Source: DTPU01 sp963827855 (lineage in GTDB: Bacteria > Planctomycetota > Phycisphaerae > Sedimentisphaerales > Anaerobacaceae). From it: a DNA stretch of 64,000 nt. Under the pieces are notes generated by a model, which was given only the letters and a program-made list of their open reading frames with translations, searched no databases and had not been told where the DNA came from. Positions 7,388 through 16,425 of the stretch are shown here, piece after piece (position 1 is the stretch's first letter; each line of letters starts with the position of its first letter). The DNA is taken from NCBI GenBank assembly GCA_963827855.1, contig CAWHBY010000001.1:930001-994000 (forward strand), given 5' to 3'. A program made the translations under genes and the position numbers.

Positions 7388-10300
7388 ATGTACAGACAAT
7401 GGGGCAGGTGGACTGTGCTCTGCTTGCTGTGTGCGGCGTGGGCCGGCCCAGGGAACACCTGGGCACAGGACCCGCAGCCCTCCGGCCATCCGCTCCGGGT
7501 CAATGCAGGGACCGATGTGGTAGACCGGTGGCAGGCCCAACAGCACCTGTACGTCAAGGGCGACGTGGCCGTCGGGGCGGAGCAACAGGATCAGCTCGAG
7601 GCATGGCTGGACCAGAACGCCCAGAACTGGACCGTGGTGCTGCTGGAGAGCGGCCAGGGCGAGCGATACACGGACCCGGAAGGCAGGCAGTACACGGGCC
7701 TCGACGCAGTCGAGCAATGCCTGGGAAAGGGACTGGCGAACAGGACCGGGTTCGGACAACTGACAGACCCCCGGACAGGCGAGCGCAATGGCGCGTTCTT
7801 CATGCTCTTCCTCAAGGACCGCAAGTTTTCGTACTACGCCTCGGACGCCATGGATCGCCGCGGCCTGGGTGAGGACCACTGGCAGGGCAACCTGGACCAG
7901 GCAGCCGTGGCTGCCATGAGGTCCGGGGGCCGGGTGGCAGACGCGGTGAAGGACACCATCACCCTCGTCGAGACCAGGCTGACCCGCCGCATCGAGGCAG
8001 AGAAGGCAGAGGCCCGGCGAAGGGAAGAGTCCGCCCGACTCGAGCTCCAGAAGACCGTGGACCGGGCCAGGCTGGGCCTGCGGAGTGCCGCAGAGTCTGT
8101 GGAGCGGCTTGGCCTCAGTGTCAGCGAGGCCCAGGAGGCCCACCCGGAGGTGCGGGGGGACATCCTGCGCCCGGACCTGGACCGCATGCGGGCCGACCTG
8201 GCTGGGGCAGCCGCTGCGCTGGATGGCGGCAACGCGCCTGCAGCCGGCGCGTTGGCGGAGGAGGTCCGTGGCCGGGCAGAGAAGGCCAGGAAGGCCATTG
8301 AGGACCACCGGCTCGCAGGCCAGGAGCTGACGGACCTGGGCGCCAGGCTCGATAGCCTGGCAGGCCGGCCCTACGCCCATGCCGCTGTGCCGGACATCGA
8401 CGAGGCCCGGACAGTGCTCGCTGGGGCCCGTGAGGTCCATGGCCAGGGCGACTCTACGTACGTTGTGAGGATGCAGGACCTGCGGACCCGCATGGGCCGC
8501 GTCGAGGCACGGATTGCGGCCGCAGCCTTTGCTGCCAACCAGCGGCGATTCCTCGTGCGGTTGGCCGGCGGCACTGGCTTGGCGACCGTGCTGCTGGTGG
8601 GCCTGTCCCTGAACCTTCGCAGGAGGAGGAGCAGGCGGGAGGCCCTGGCCATGATCGACACCTGGTCCAAGGCGATCAACGAGAAGACCCTGGCTCTGTT
8701 CGATCTGCTCAATCAGACGCATGACGTGCTGGGATCGTCCAGCGACGAGGTGGCCACCCGCCACACGGGCCGTACCCTGGATCTGGCCAGGCAGGTTGTC
8801 GAAGACGTGGACGAGATGGTGATCATGTCCGCCTGCGCAAGCCGGGTGCTGGAGACTGCGAGGCTGCTCGCCAGGCCTGACAGGCTGGCCAGGCAGTTTG
8901 TGAACGTCTTTGCGGTCCGCCACTACCGCGCCGCACTCCGCAGGCTCCGCGACGACCCCGTCGTCTTTTCGCCGGATGAAGGACTGGAGTTCATCATCCG
9001 AGGCCCCCGCACCCAGCGGGAGACGCTGCTGGGGCCCGTGGAATCGTACCAGCCCTTCACCATGACCTTCCAGGAGCTGATCGATGCCTTCAACCAGCGG
9101 GCTGGCCGTGCAGTGGCCGGCATCGGCCAGGTCGACGGCAGTGTGAACCACCTGGCAGACGTCCAGAAGGCGAGCACGGATCGCATCCGCGAGGTGAGTC
9201 TCTTGGAGCCGGAGCTGCGCACAGCGGCCGGCCCTTCGACGAGCTTCACCGCCGGCCTTGTCTTCTCGGATCTGCTGCCTGCTGCGCAGCGGGATCACGC
9301 GGACGCTGCCAAGCTCGCAGTCCGCGACCCCGTCGGAACCCTGGAGACCCTCGCTGCCTCTGCCAAGTCCAAGGCAGAAGACGGCCTGGCGATTGCCCGG
9401 CTGGCCGCGGATTTCCATGCTGGCCTCAGACAACAGATGGCCAGTGCCGCACAGGTGCTGGCTGAGGCGTCTGTTGACGCAGGTTGGATGGCGGTCTCGG
9501 TGGAGACGCTCTCAGACCGGCTGGACCAGGTCACTCGTCAGGCCCTGAAGGAGTCCCAGGCCAGTCAGATTGCGGTCCTGGCCGCTGACCTGCGGACCTT
9601 GGTCGATCGTGCAGAACGGGTCGTGCAGATCGACAAGGCCAGACGCGAGGTGGCGATCCGCTCCATCGATGAGGCGCTTGCCTCCATTGCCCAGGCCAGA
9701 CAGGATCTGGGCCAGGCCGGCGGTCTGGCTGCCGACGCAGTCCTCCATGAGCAGGGCAGTGATCCGGACGATCGGGTGGACAAGGCCCGCAGTCAGGTGG
9801 CTGCAGTGAAGGCAGCCCTGGAGCGCGGCGACGTGGAGACCGCAGACCAGGGCCTGGCCGAAGTGGCGGATCTGACACAGGAGATCGCCGGCGTCCTGAA
9901 GGCCACGCGAGAGGCCTTCGGAGCCCACGACGCAACTGCCGCGGCCTGCCGCAAGGGGCTTGCCGAGATCACTGCCCAGGTACCCAGGCATCGACGCGTC
10001 CTGGAGGACATCGAGAAGGGATATGCAGCCTCTGTGCTTCTCCTGGGCGAAGGCGATCCCACGCACCCACGGGTCAATGATACGATCCAGGACAACCTGG
10101 ATGAGGTCACCGACCACCTGACCGAGACCGGTCGTATGCTGGACCTCTCAGAGGCCCGCCACCGCAGCGGCGGGTTCCTCGATGCCGCTGCGACCCTGGC
10201 CAGGGCAGCGGCCCGCCACGAGCAGGCCACATTCAGACTGCAGGAGATCATGGAGAAACAGCAGCGCCTTGCAGCCACTGAGATGGCCAATGCCAGGCAG

Positions 10301-11227
10301 CGTGACGCACTGGAGCACCAGGTCGGTGAGCTGCAGACGAGTGTCGAGGATAGCCGCACCACGGAGCCCACAGCCGCGGCCTTTGACCAGGCCAGGCAGC
10401 GTCTGGGCGCTGCCGTGAGGCTGATGCAGGCCTCGCCCGCCAATCCCTTTGCGGCCGCTGCAGAGCTTCAGGCCGCAGGACAGATGCTGGCCTCGGTCGA
10501 GGACCAGGTCCGCTGCGACTGGGCCATTCGCAGTGAGGCAGAGCGGAGGATCAGCGAGGCTGCCAGCCAGTTGGAGGCTGCCCAGCGCATGGCCCACCAG
10601 GCCCAGACCGACCACCTGGCCGACAGCGCAGCCCTGCAGCAGGCCTACCGTGACGGTGAGATCCTGGCAGAGCGGCTCCGCCGCAGGCAGACGGACTTGG
10701 GCACGCCGCATGGCCGCTGGGCTGAGGTCCGCCAAGAGGCGGATGAGGTCTTCAGCGGCGCCGGCCGGTTGGCCGCAATCCTCCACGGTGAGCTGGAGGC
10801 AGGTCAGGCCGCTGCTGCCGCCCTGGCCACGGCAGCCCAGGTCGTGGGGCAGATGAGTGCCTGGCGGGGTGGTCTTGGCGTGACCCTCTTCGGCTCGCCT
10901 GCAAGCCGGACCTTGGATCAGGCCAGGGCCTTGTTGGCATCGGGCTCCTACGTGGAGGCACTCCGGCTGTCCGAGTCTGCCAGACGCGAGGCCCGGGCGG
11001 CCATCGCCGAGGCAGCGGCAGAGCAGCGGCGTCGCCTCCTCGCCGAACAGGAGCGTCTGGAGCGGGAGCGTCGCAGCCGCCTGGAAGAGGAGCGCAGGCG
11101 TCACGATGCCTGGAGTCACTCCGGGATTGGCTCCTCGGGCTTTGGCCGTTCGACCTTCTCCTCAGGTTCAGGCGTGAGCCACTCCTCATTCTCCCGCGGC
11201 TCAGGCGTCAGCCGCTCGGGGTGGTGA
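7388..11227 (+). CDS. Large coiled-coil membrane protein with N-terminal TPM-like domain
   Basis: The protein has about 1,280 residues. A signal peptide (WTVLCLLCAAWAGPGNTWA) is followed by a roughly 150-residue globular region with WTVVLLESGQG and GAFFMLFLKDRKFSYYASD that resembles TPM/YgcG-type domains. One transmembrane helix (LVRLAGGTGLATVLLVGLSL) near residue 395 is followed by RRRRSRREA. The remaining 850 residues are almost wholly helical, rich in Ala, Gln, Arg and Glu, and end in a Ser/Gly-rich tail with repeated SGSGVS, as in YgcG-like proteins. The ATG at 7388 has a GAGG site; another in-frame ATG at 7376 lacks one. The role is unknown. It may be an envelope or scaffold protein. Confidence 0.8.
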   Translation: MYRQWGRWTVLCLLCAAWAGPGNTWAQDPQPSGHPLRVNAGTDVVDRWQAQQHLYVKGDVAVGAEQQDQLEAWLDQNAQNWTVVLLESGQGERYTDPEGRQYTGLDAVEQCLGKGLANRTGFGQLTDPRTGERNGAFFMLFLKDRKFSYYASDAMDRRGLGEDHWQGNLDQAAVAAMRSGGRVADAVKDTITLVETRLTRRIEAEKAEARRREESARLELQKTVDRARLGLRSAAESVERLGLSVSEAQEAHPEVRGDILRPDLDRMRADLAGAAAALDGGNAPAAGALAEEVRGRAEKARKAIEDHRLAGQELTDLGARLDSLAGRPYAHAAVPDIDEARTVLAGAREVHGQGDSTYVVRMQDLRTRMGRVEARIAAAAFAANQRRFLVRLAGGTGLATVLLVGLSLNLRRRRSRREALAMIDTWSKAINEKTLALFDLLNQTHDVLGSSSDEVATRHTGRTLDLARQVVEDVDEMVIMSACASRVLETARLLARPDRLARQFVNVFAVRHYRAALRRLRDDPVVFSPDEGLEFIIRGPRTQRETLLGPVESYQPFTMTFQELIDAFNQRAGRAVAGIGQVDGSVNHLADVQKASTDRIREVSLLEPELRTAAGPSTSFTAGLVFSDLLPAAQRDHADAAKLAVRDPVGTLETLAASAKSKAEDGLAIARLAADFHAGLRQQMASAAQVLAEASVDAGWMAVSVETLSDRLDQVTRQALKESQASQIAVLAADLRTLVDRAERVVQIDKARREVAIRSIDEALASIAQARQDLGQAGGLAADAVLHEQGSDPDDRVDKARSQVAAVKAALERGDVETADQGLAEVADLTQEIAGVLKATREAFGAHDATAAACRKGLAEITAQVPRHRRVLEDIEKGYAASVLLLGEGDPTHPRVNDTIQDNLDEVTDHLTETGRMLDLSEARHRSGGFLDAAATLARAAARHEQATFRLQEIMEKQQRLAATEMANARQRDALEHQVGELQTSVEDSRTTEPTAAAFDQARQRLGAAVRLMQASPANPFAAAAELQAAGQMLASVEDQVRCDWAIRSEAERRISEAASQLEAAQRMAHQAQTDHLADSAALQQAYRDGEILAERLRRRQTDLGTPHGRWAEVRQEADEVFSGAGRLAAILHGELEAGQAAAAALATAAQVVGQMSAWRGGLGVTLFGSPASRTLDQARALLASGSYVEALRLSESARREARAAIAEAAAEQRRRLLAEQERLERERRSRLEEERRRHDAWSHSGIGSSGFGRSTFSSGSGVSHSSFSRGSGVSRSGW

Positions 11228-11280
11228 CATTCCAGTTTGTGGCTGTGGGTCGCTCGCTGAGGAGGACCGAAGGAGGTTCC

Positions 11281-11734
11281 TTGCCGCGAACCCCGCGAAC
11301 TCCACTACCGGCTGTCGCCGCTGGGGTAGGTCAGGCTTGGTCGTGGCATCGCCGTACGCGACGCTGGAGCGTCCACCGGAAGGCCTTGCCTTCCGGGCGA
11401 GCTTCGCCGGCCTCCATCGCGCAAGCGAGCTTGCTCAATGGAGTCCTGCTCGCTCACATGCGTACGGCTCAGACTGCATCCGGTAGCCCCAGCAGTCTGA
11501 GTCCTTTCCTGAGATGGATGGCTGTCCCGCCCGAAGCCAAAGCCGCCAGATCGAGGCCGAGGAAGGGGACGCGTTCCAGGCTTGCCTGGAGGAGCGGCCC
11601 ATTCCGAAGGCCGCCCTTGGCGACATAGTCGCCAAGGCACGGCGGAGCCGTGGATCGGGCGGCGGAGCTATGAGTATGCCAACACTCACGACCCTGCGTC
11701 AGCGTTCGCGGGGTTGGCGGGGTTCGCGGCAAAA
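11281..11734. mobile_element. Non-coding repeat element R1, copy A
   Basis: This 454 bp segment is bounded by inverted termini: GCCGCGAACCCCGCGAACTC at the left and the complement of GCCGCGAACCCCGCCAACC at the right. It contains several internal hairpins such as GGAAGGCCTTGCCTTCC and TTGGCGACATAGTCGCCAA. A homologous copy lies in opposite orientation at 23333-23792 and aligns end to end, with conserved blocks GTGGCATCGCCGTACGCGAC and GACGCGTTCCAGGCTTGCCT. No transposase or intact conserved frame is present, so it looks like a non-autonomous element or a structured RNA-bearing repeat. It fills the gap before the GH78 gene. Confidence 0.8.
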
Positions 11735-11798
11735 GAGAAATCCTTCTCCTGATCGGCGCACGATCGGGCTGAAGCGAGTCCCAGGGAGGTGAACGACT

Positions 11799-13043
11799 AT
11801 GGTGTGGATCAGACGACGAAGAGGCTTGTGGCTCCCTCTGACCGGTGTCTTGCTGGCGTGGCTGGGCGGATGCGGGCTGGCGCCGGGCGCCCTGACGAGG
11901 CGGTCGGTGGTCGTGGGGGAGCTTCGGTGTGAGTACCTCCGTGATCCGCTTGGCCTGGACGTGCAGAGCCCCCGGCTGAGCTGGGTGCTGGCGTCCAATG
12001 ACCCGGCCAGGCGAGGCCTGTGCCAGACCGCTTACCAGATGCGGGTGGCCTCCAGGCCCGAGATCCTGGCCAGCGGCAGGGGTGACCTCTGGGACACGGG
12101 CGAGGTCACGTCCAGCGACTCCGTCAACGTCCCCTATAAGGGCAAGGCCCTTCACTCCGGCCAGCAGTGTCTCTGGAAGGTCCGCGTGCGGGATGACAAG
12201 GGTGTCTGGTCAGGCTGGAGCAGGCCTGGCCGGTGGACCATGGGGCTCTTGTCCGGCTCGGACTGGTCAGCCCAGTGGATCGGCACGGAAGAGGTCTTTG
12301 TCAGAAGGCAGGGCTGGCCGCCGCCGGACAACAACATGCCTGATCCCTGGTTTCGCAGGACGATCGATCTCGAGGCGAAGCCCGGCCGGGCAGTGGCCTA
12401 CGTGGCGTCGATCGGCTATCACGAGCTGTACGTCAATGGCCGCAAGGTGGGCGATGCCGTGCTGGTCCCCAGTGTCACAGACAACTCGAAGAGGGCCAGG
12501 TACGTCACGTACGAGATCGCCGATTACCTGCATCCGGGTGCGAACGTGATAGGCCTGTGGCTGGGCGTGTCGTGGTCGATCTTTCCCAAGTTTGAGACCC
12601 CGGACAAGCCGCGTACGCCTCTGGTCATGGCCCAGATCGACGTGGAGATGCCTGGAGGCAAGGTCGTTCGGTTGGGGACAGACGGCCAGTGGAAGACCCA
12701 TCCCAGCCCCAACGCCTTGCTCGGCGTCTGGGACTTCATGCACTTTGGCGGCGAGCTGTATGACGCCGGTCGCGAGGTGCCACTCTGGTGCAGCGCCGGG
12801 CTGGATGAGGCCGGATGGAGGCAGGCACGTGTCTTCCGGCCCAAGGTGGTGGTCTCTGCGGACAAGATCGAGCCCGATCGCCTGGTCAAGGCCATCCGGC
12901 CCATGGCGATCACCGAGGTCTCGCCAGGTGTGGTGCAGGTCGACATGGGCGTGAACTTCGCAGGGTGGATCGAGTTGGATGTGTCGGGCAGGCCGGTGCC
13001 AGGGTGGACTTGGAGTTCTCAGAACGTCAGGCTGTGGCCATGA
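11799..13043 (+). CDS. GH78 alpha-L-rhamnosidase, N-terminal portion of a frameshifted gene
   Basis: This frame carries a lipoprotein signal (LTGVLLAWLGGC, lipobox LGGC), then the fibronectin-like and N-terminal rhamnosidase domains: LRCEYLRDPLGLDVQSPRLSW, YQMRVAS, WSAQWIG, and GYHELYVNGRKVGDAVLVPS. A GGGAGGTG site lies 7 bp before the ATG. The frame continues to VDMGVNFAGWIELDVSG and then loses homology, ending in an out-of-frame tail. Restoring one C near 12989 joins it to the next frame as VSGQAGARVDLEFSERQ. The intact enzyme would remove terminal rhamnose from plant polysaccharides such as rhamnogalacturonan, anchored outside the cell. Confidence 0.88.
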   Translation: MVWIRRRRGLWLPLTGVLLAWLGGCGLAPGALTRRSVVVGELRCEYLRDPLGLDVQSPRLSWVLASNDPARRGLCQTAYQMRVASRPEILASGRGDLWDTGEVTSSDSVNVPYKGKALHSGQQCLWKVRVRDDKGVWSGWSRPGRWTMGLLSGSDWSAQWIGTEEVFVRRQGWPPPDNNMPDPWFRRTIDLEAKPGRAVAYVASIGYHELYVNGRKVGDAVLVPSVTDNSKRARYVTYEIADYLHPGANVIGLWLGVSWSIFPKFETPDKPRTPLVMAQIDVEMPGGKVVRLGTDGQWKTHPSPNALLGVWDFMHFGGELYDAGREVPLWCSAGLDEAGWRQARVFRPKVVVSADKIEPDRLVKAIRPMAITEVSPGVVQVDMGVNFAGWIELDVSGRPVPGWTWSSQNVRLWP

Positions 13044-14180
13044 CGCACCGCCTCCACAGTGCGTATATCATAGGGCCCAGCGGCAAGGGCACGTTCCGCA
13101 ATCGGTTCAACTATGGAGTAGGCCGATGGATCACGATCCGCGGCCTGCAAGCCAAGCCTTCGGCTGAGCAGGTCCGGGGTTGGCTCGTCCGCACGGACTA
13201 TGCCAGGGCCGGTCACTTCGAGTGTGACAACGACCTGCTCAACCGGATCTACGACGTGACCCTCTGGACCTTCGAGAACCTCAGCCTGGGAGGCTACGTG
13301 GTGGATTGTCCGCACCGGGAGCGGATGGGCTATGGCGGCGATGCGCACGCCACGACCCGGACCGCCCTCGACAACTACAGTCTCGCCGCCTTCTATACCA
13401 AGTGGGCGGAGGATTGGCGTGACGTCCAGGGCAGCGCATCGGCCTGGGGCACGGAGAAGGCCGAAGGACAGGCCGGCGGGGGCGGAAAGATCGAGCCCGG
13501 CAACCTACCCTACACCGCGCCTACCTACTGGGGGGGCGGCGGTCCTGCATGGAGCGGATTCTGCATCACCCTGCCCTGGGAGGTCTATCGCCGCTACGGC
13601 GATACCCGCATCCTGGAAGAGAACTTCCCCATGATGCAGCGATGGCTGGAGTTCCTGGAGACCAAGGCCAAGGATGACCTGCTCGTCCGGTGGGGCGGTG
13701 AGTGGGACTTCCTGGGAGACTGGCTCTGGCCCGGGGCCAAGGGCGTCAACGGCGACACCCCAGAGACCCTCTTCTTCAACAACTGCTACTGGATCTACAA
13801 TCTCCAGACAGCGGCCCGGATCACGGAGATCCTGGGCCAGCAAGAGGCTGCTGCCCGGTATCACCAGAGGGCTGAGACAGTGGCCAAGGCTGCGCACGGC
13901 AGGTTCTTCCAGCCTGCGGACAGCAGCTACGTCAACGGCCTGCCCAGCTACCTGGCCATCGCCCTCATGGTGGGCGTGCCGCCCCAGGACGTGCGGCCCG
14001 CGGTCTGGAAGCGACTCGAGCAGGAGATCCTGGTCAACCGCAAGGGCCACATCTGGGCCGGCATCACGGGCGGCGCGTTCCTGTTCAAGACCCTCCTGGA
14101 GTCGGAACGGAACGACCTGATCTACGAGATGGTCCGCCAGGAAGACTACCCGGGCTGGGGTGACCAGTTGCGGAGGGGGC
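12990..14180 (+). CDS. GH78 alpha-L-rhamnosidase, catalytic portion (second frame of the same gene)
   Basis: The second frame carries the six-hairpin (alpha/alpha)6 catalytic domain: NDLLNRIYDVTLWTFENLSL, the family signature DCPHRERMGYGGDAHATTRT with its acidic residues, and the later GGEWDFLGDWLWPG segment. Homology is lost after YPGWGDQLRRG at a run of five G residues (14175-14179), where one missing base throws the ribosome into an out-of-frame tail to 14323. The remaining C-terminus continues in a third frame. Two independent one-base losses in one gene argue for sequencing or assembly errors, though decay cannot be ruled out. Confidence 0.85.
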
Positions 14181-14634
14181 GACGACCTTCTGGGAGTCCT
14201 GGGATGACGATCCAGGCCTCTCCTATCTGCACAGCTCCTGTCTCTACGAGGGCAGTTGGTTCATCGAGGGCCTGGCTGGGATCAGGCCGGACCCCGAGAG
14301 GGCGGGCTTCAAGCACTTCGTGATCAGGCCCGGCGTGATGGAAGGTCGGGGTCCTGCCAAGGTCTCTGCGAGCACCGAGTCTCTCTACGGCCCTGTCCGG
14401 TCCGGCTGGAGGACTACTGCAGAGGGTCTGGATCTCGATGTGACCGTCCCCGCCAACACCACAGCAACGATCGTGATACCCTGTCCCTCATCCAGCGACG
14501 TCCTGGAGGCCGGCCTGCCGCTCTCGCCGGCCAGGGGCATCTTGAAGACCCAATTCCAGAAAGACTGCGTCCTGCTGGACGTATCGGCAGGGACGTACTA
14601 TTTCACCTGTCACAGGAAGGAGAAGTCTCTATGA
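14180..14634 (+). CDS. GH78 alpha-L-rhamnosidase, C-terminal portion (third frame)
   Basis: Reading on from the G run gives ATTFWESWDDD, then SYLHSSCLYEGSWFIEGLAG and FKHFVIRPG, the end of the catalytic domain. The all-beta C-terminal domain follows (TTAEGLDLDVTVPANTTATI), as in GH78 enzymes. The stop overlaps the start of the following TIM-barrel gene as ATGA, showing that this end of the gene is still arranged for coupled translation. Confidence 0.8.
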
Positions 14635-15557
14635 GCAGTCCGATTTCCCGCCGCCATTTTGTGAAGGCGAGCGTGGCCGCCCCGTTCGTCCTGTCTGGTT
14701 GTTCCTCGCTCGGTTGGGGGGCTCCCAGCTCCATGAAGCTGGCTGGGTTTGCAGATGAGATCTCGCCCAAGCTGAAGGAGCAGATCCGCGTGTGCAAGGA
14801 TCTCGGCATCCGCTACTTCGAGCTGCGGGGCGTGGTGGACAAGAACGTCCTGGACTTCGACGTGCCTCTGCGGACCGAGATCCGCAAGCAACTCCAGGAT
14901 AACGGCATGGCTGTGGCCTGCATCGGCAGTCCCATCGGCAAGGTCAAGATCACGGATCCCTGGCCTGCCCACTTCGACCGCTTCAAGGTCGCGGTGGACA
15001 TGGCAGAGTTCTTCCGGGCCCCGCTGATCCGCCTCTTCAGCTACTATCCGCAGGACAAGGGCCAGGACCTTGCGCCCCATCGGGACGAGGTCATGCGGCG
15101 GATGCAGGCCAAGGCCGACTACGTCAAGGACCGGCCGGTCACGCTTGTGCACGAGAACGAGAAGGACATCTACGGCGAGAAGGGGCCCGCGTGTCTCGAC
15201 CTCCTGAAGACCGTCAACTCCGCCAAGCTGCGGTGCGCGTTCGATTTCGCCAACTTCATCCAGGCAGGCGATGATCCCCTGGTGAACTGGGAGCTCCTCA
15301 AGTCCTACGTCGTGCACTTCCACATCAAGGACTGCCAGAAGGCCACCAAGAAGATCGTGCCTGCAGGCCAGGGCGACGGCCACATCCAGACCATCCTCGA
15401 AGACGCCAAGAAGATGGGCTACACCGGCTTTCTGTCCCTCGAGCCGCACCTGCTCGTGGCAGGCAGGTCCTCGGGCGAGACTGGGCCGGAGCTGTTCAAG
15501 ACAGCGACCGAGGCGCTTCGCGAGATCTGCCGCAAGGCGGACATCCGGTTGTCGTAG
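14631..15557 (+). CDS. Secreted sugar phosphate isomerase/epimerase-like TIM-barrel protein
   Basis: The start MSSPISRRHFVKASVAAPFVLSG is a twin-arginine-like signal (SRRHF). The body is a xylose-isomerase-like AP-endonuclease-2 barrel: LAGFADEISPKLKEQIRVCK, IRYFELRG, LVHENEKDIYG, LRCAFDFANF, VHFHIKDC and FLSLEPHL. The conserved Glu, Asp and His residues on strands 5-8 that bind a divalent metal are present. It is coupled to GH78 by the ATGA overlap, so it may epimerise or isomerise a released sugar outside the cytoplasm. The exact substrate is unknown. Confidence 0.9.
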   Translation: MSSPISRRHFVKASVAAPFVLSGCSSLGWGAPSSMKLAGFADEISPKLKEQIRVCKDLGIRYFELRGVVDKNVLDFDVPLRTEIRKQLQDNGMAVACIGSPIGKVKITDPWPAHFDRFKVAVDMAEFFRAPLIRLFSYYPQDKGQDLAPHRDEVMRRMQAKADYVKDRPVTLVHENEKDIYGEKGPACLDLLKTVNSAKLRCAFDFANFIQAGDDPLVNWELLKSYVVHFHIKDCQKATKKIVPAGQGDGHIQTILEDAKKMGYTGFLSLEPHLLVAGRSSGETGPELFKTATEALREICRKADIRLS

Positions 15558-15573
15558 TTGCGAAAGGACAGCC

Positions 15574-15711
15574 GTGAACAAGAGAGCCACCGCGTCGATC
15601 TGTGCCTGGTTCGTCACGGGTCTCTGCACCTGTCCGCTCGCCGGGGAGGCGGCACCACAGGAGAAGGCAGGGGCCGTTGACGGTGCCTTCAAAGGCGAGC
15701 CTGAGGCTTGA
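15574..15711 (+). CDS. Possible 45-residue exported peptide or gene remnant
   Basis: A GTG start with AAAGGA upstream opens a 45-codon frame. Its N-terminus, NKRATASICAWFVTGLCTCP followed by LAG, looks like a signal peptide; 24 polar residues follow. It may be the truncated start of a former secreted protein. It is adjacent to the epimerase-like gene on the same strand. Confidence 0.3.
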   Translation: MNKRATASICAWFVTGLCTCPLAGEAAPQEKAGAVDGAFKGEPEA

Positions 15712-15724
15712 GGAGTAGCGGCGT

Positions 15725-15753
15725 TTGCCTGCCTGCGGCAGTCGTGGTATAAT
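15725..15753 (+). promoter_or_regulatory. Probable promoter for hicBA
   Basis: TTGCCT and a perfect TATAAT are separated by 17 bases, about 68 bp upstream of the hicB start. A GC-rich inverted motif (GCCTGCGGC) lies in the spacer and could be an operator. Confidence 0.65.
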
Positions 15754-15820
15754 GCCCTGCTGATCCGGCTGTCGCTGGCCTGTGAATATGCACATCGAGC
15801 CCACTAGAGGAGACTGCGAT

Positions 15821-16069
15821 ATGCTTACGAAGTACCTGGAAGCGGCGATGAGGCATGCCCACTACGAGATTCTGGCGGATGACGGAACCTACTACGGCCA
15901 CATCCCTCAATGTCGAGGAGTATTCGCCAACTCGCCAACCCTGGAGGGATGCCGAAGCGAACTGGCCGAAGTACTTGAGGACTGGGTGCTCTTCCGGATC
16001 TATAAGAACCTCCCGCTACCCAGAATAGACGGTATTAGATTGACCGTGAAGAAGGAGCTTGCCGCCTGA
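15821..16069 (+). CDS. hicB: HicB-family antitoxin
   Basis: An 82-residue partial RNase H-fold protein: MLTKYLEAAMRHAHYEILAD, then GTYYGHIPQCRGVFANSPTLEGCRSEL and DWVLFRIYKN, typical of HicB. An AGGAG site 8 bp upstream favours the ATG at 15821; the longer frame from 15782 is less likely. HicB neutralises HicA and usually represses its own operon. The stop overlaps the hicA start as TGATG. Confidence 0.9.
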   Translation: MLTKYLEAAMRHAHYEILADDGTYYGHIPQCRGVFANSPTLEGCRSELAEVLEDWVLFRIYKNLPLPRIDGIRLTVKKELAA

Positions 16070-16290
16070 TGCCACCTTTCGGTCCTATCTCACGGAGGGA
16101 CTTGATCCGGTGTCTGCGGGTGGTCGGTTTTGACGGGCCCTACTCCGGCGGTAAGCACTCGTTCATGATTAAGGGCAGTCTGACCCTAACCCTGCCAAAT
16201 CCACACAAGGGCGACATCGGTCGCGAACTGCTGGCTCGCATTCTCCAGCAAGCGGGTATCACCCGCAGACGGTGGGAACACATCGACTGA
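16069..16290 (+). CDS. hicA: HicA-family mRNA interferase toxin
   Basis: A 73-residue double-stranded-RNA-binding-like toxin with ISRRDLIRCLRVVGFDGPYSG, the active-site histidine in GGKHSFMIK, and LPNPHKGDIGRELLARILQQAGI. It matches HicA in length and motifs. The gene overlaps hicB by one base, in the antitoxin-first order. HicA cleaves mRNA in a ribosome-independent way. Nothing in the sequence suggests it is inactive. Confidence 0.92.
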   Translation: MPPFGPISRRDLIRCLRVVGFDGPYSGGKHSFMIKGSLTLTLPNPHKGDIGRELLARILQQAGITRRRWEHID

Positions 16291-16425
16291 GTACCTTTGC
16301 GCTGGAATCCTCACCTGGCCAATCCACCGGAAGAGCTGTCCCGTGCTGGCATCATCTCAGCGCAAGGCCATTCAGCCTGCATGGCGGGTCACACATTGGC
16401 TGGTGAACCCAGGGAGGAAGACCAC

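Noticed and set aside
7220..9433. 737-residue minus-strand ORF
   Set aside because: Antisense shadow of the coiled-coil gene; its His/Gln/Pro/Leu-rich composition is typical of antisense reading.
11221..11792. Several ORFs inside R1 copy A (for example KARRSRGSGGGAM-type peptide)
   Set aside because: The same peptide occurs in copy B, but upstream the frames disagree, no ribosome-binding site is present and hairpins are the conserved feature.
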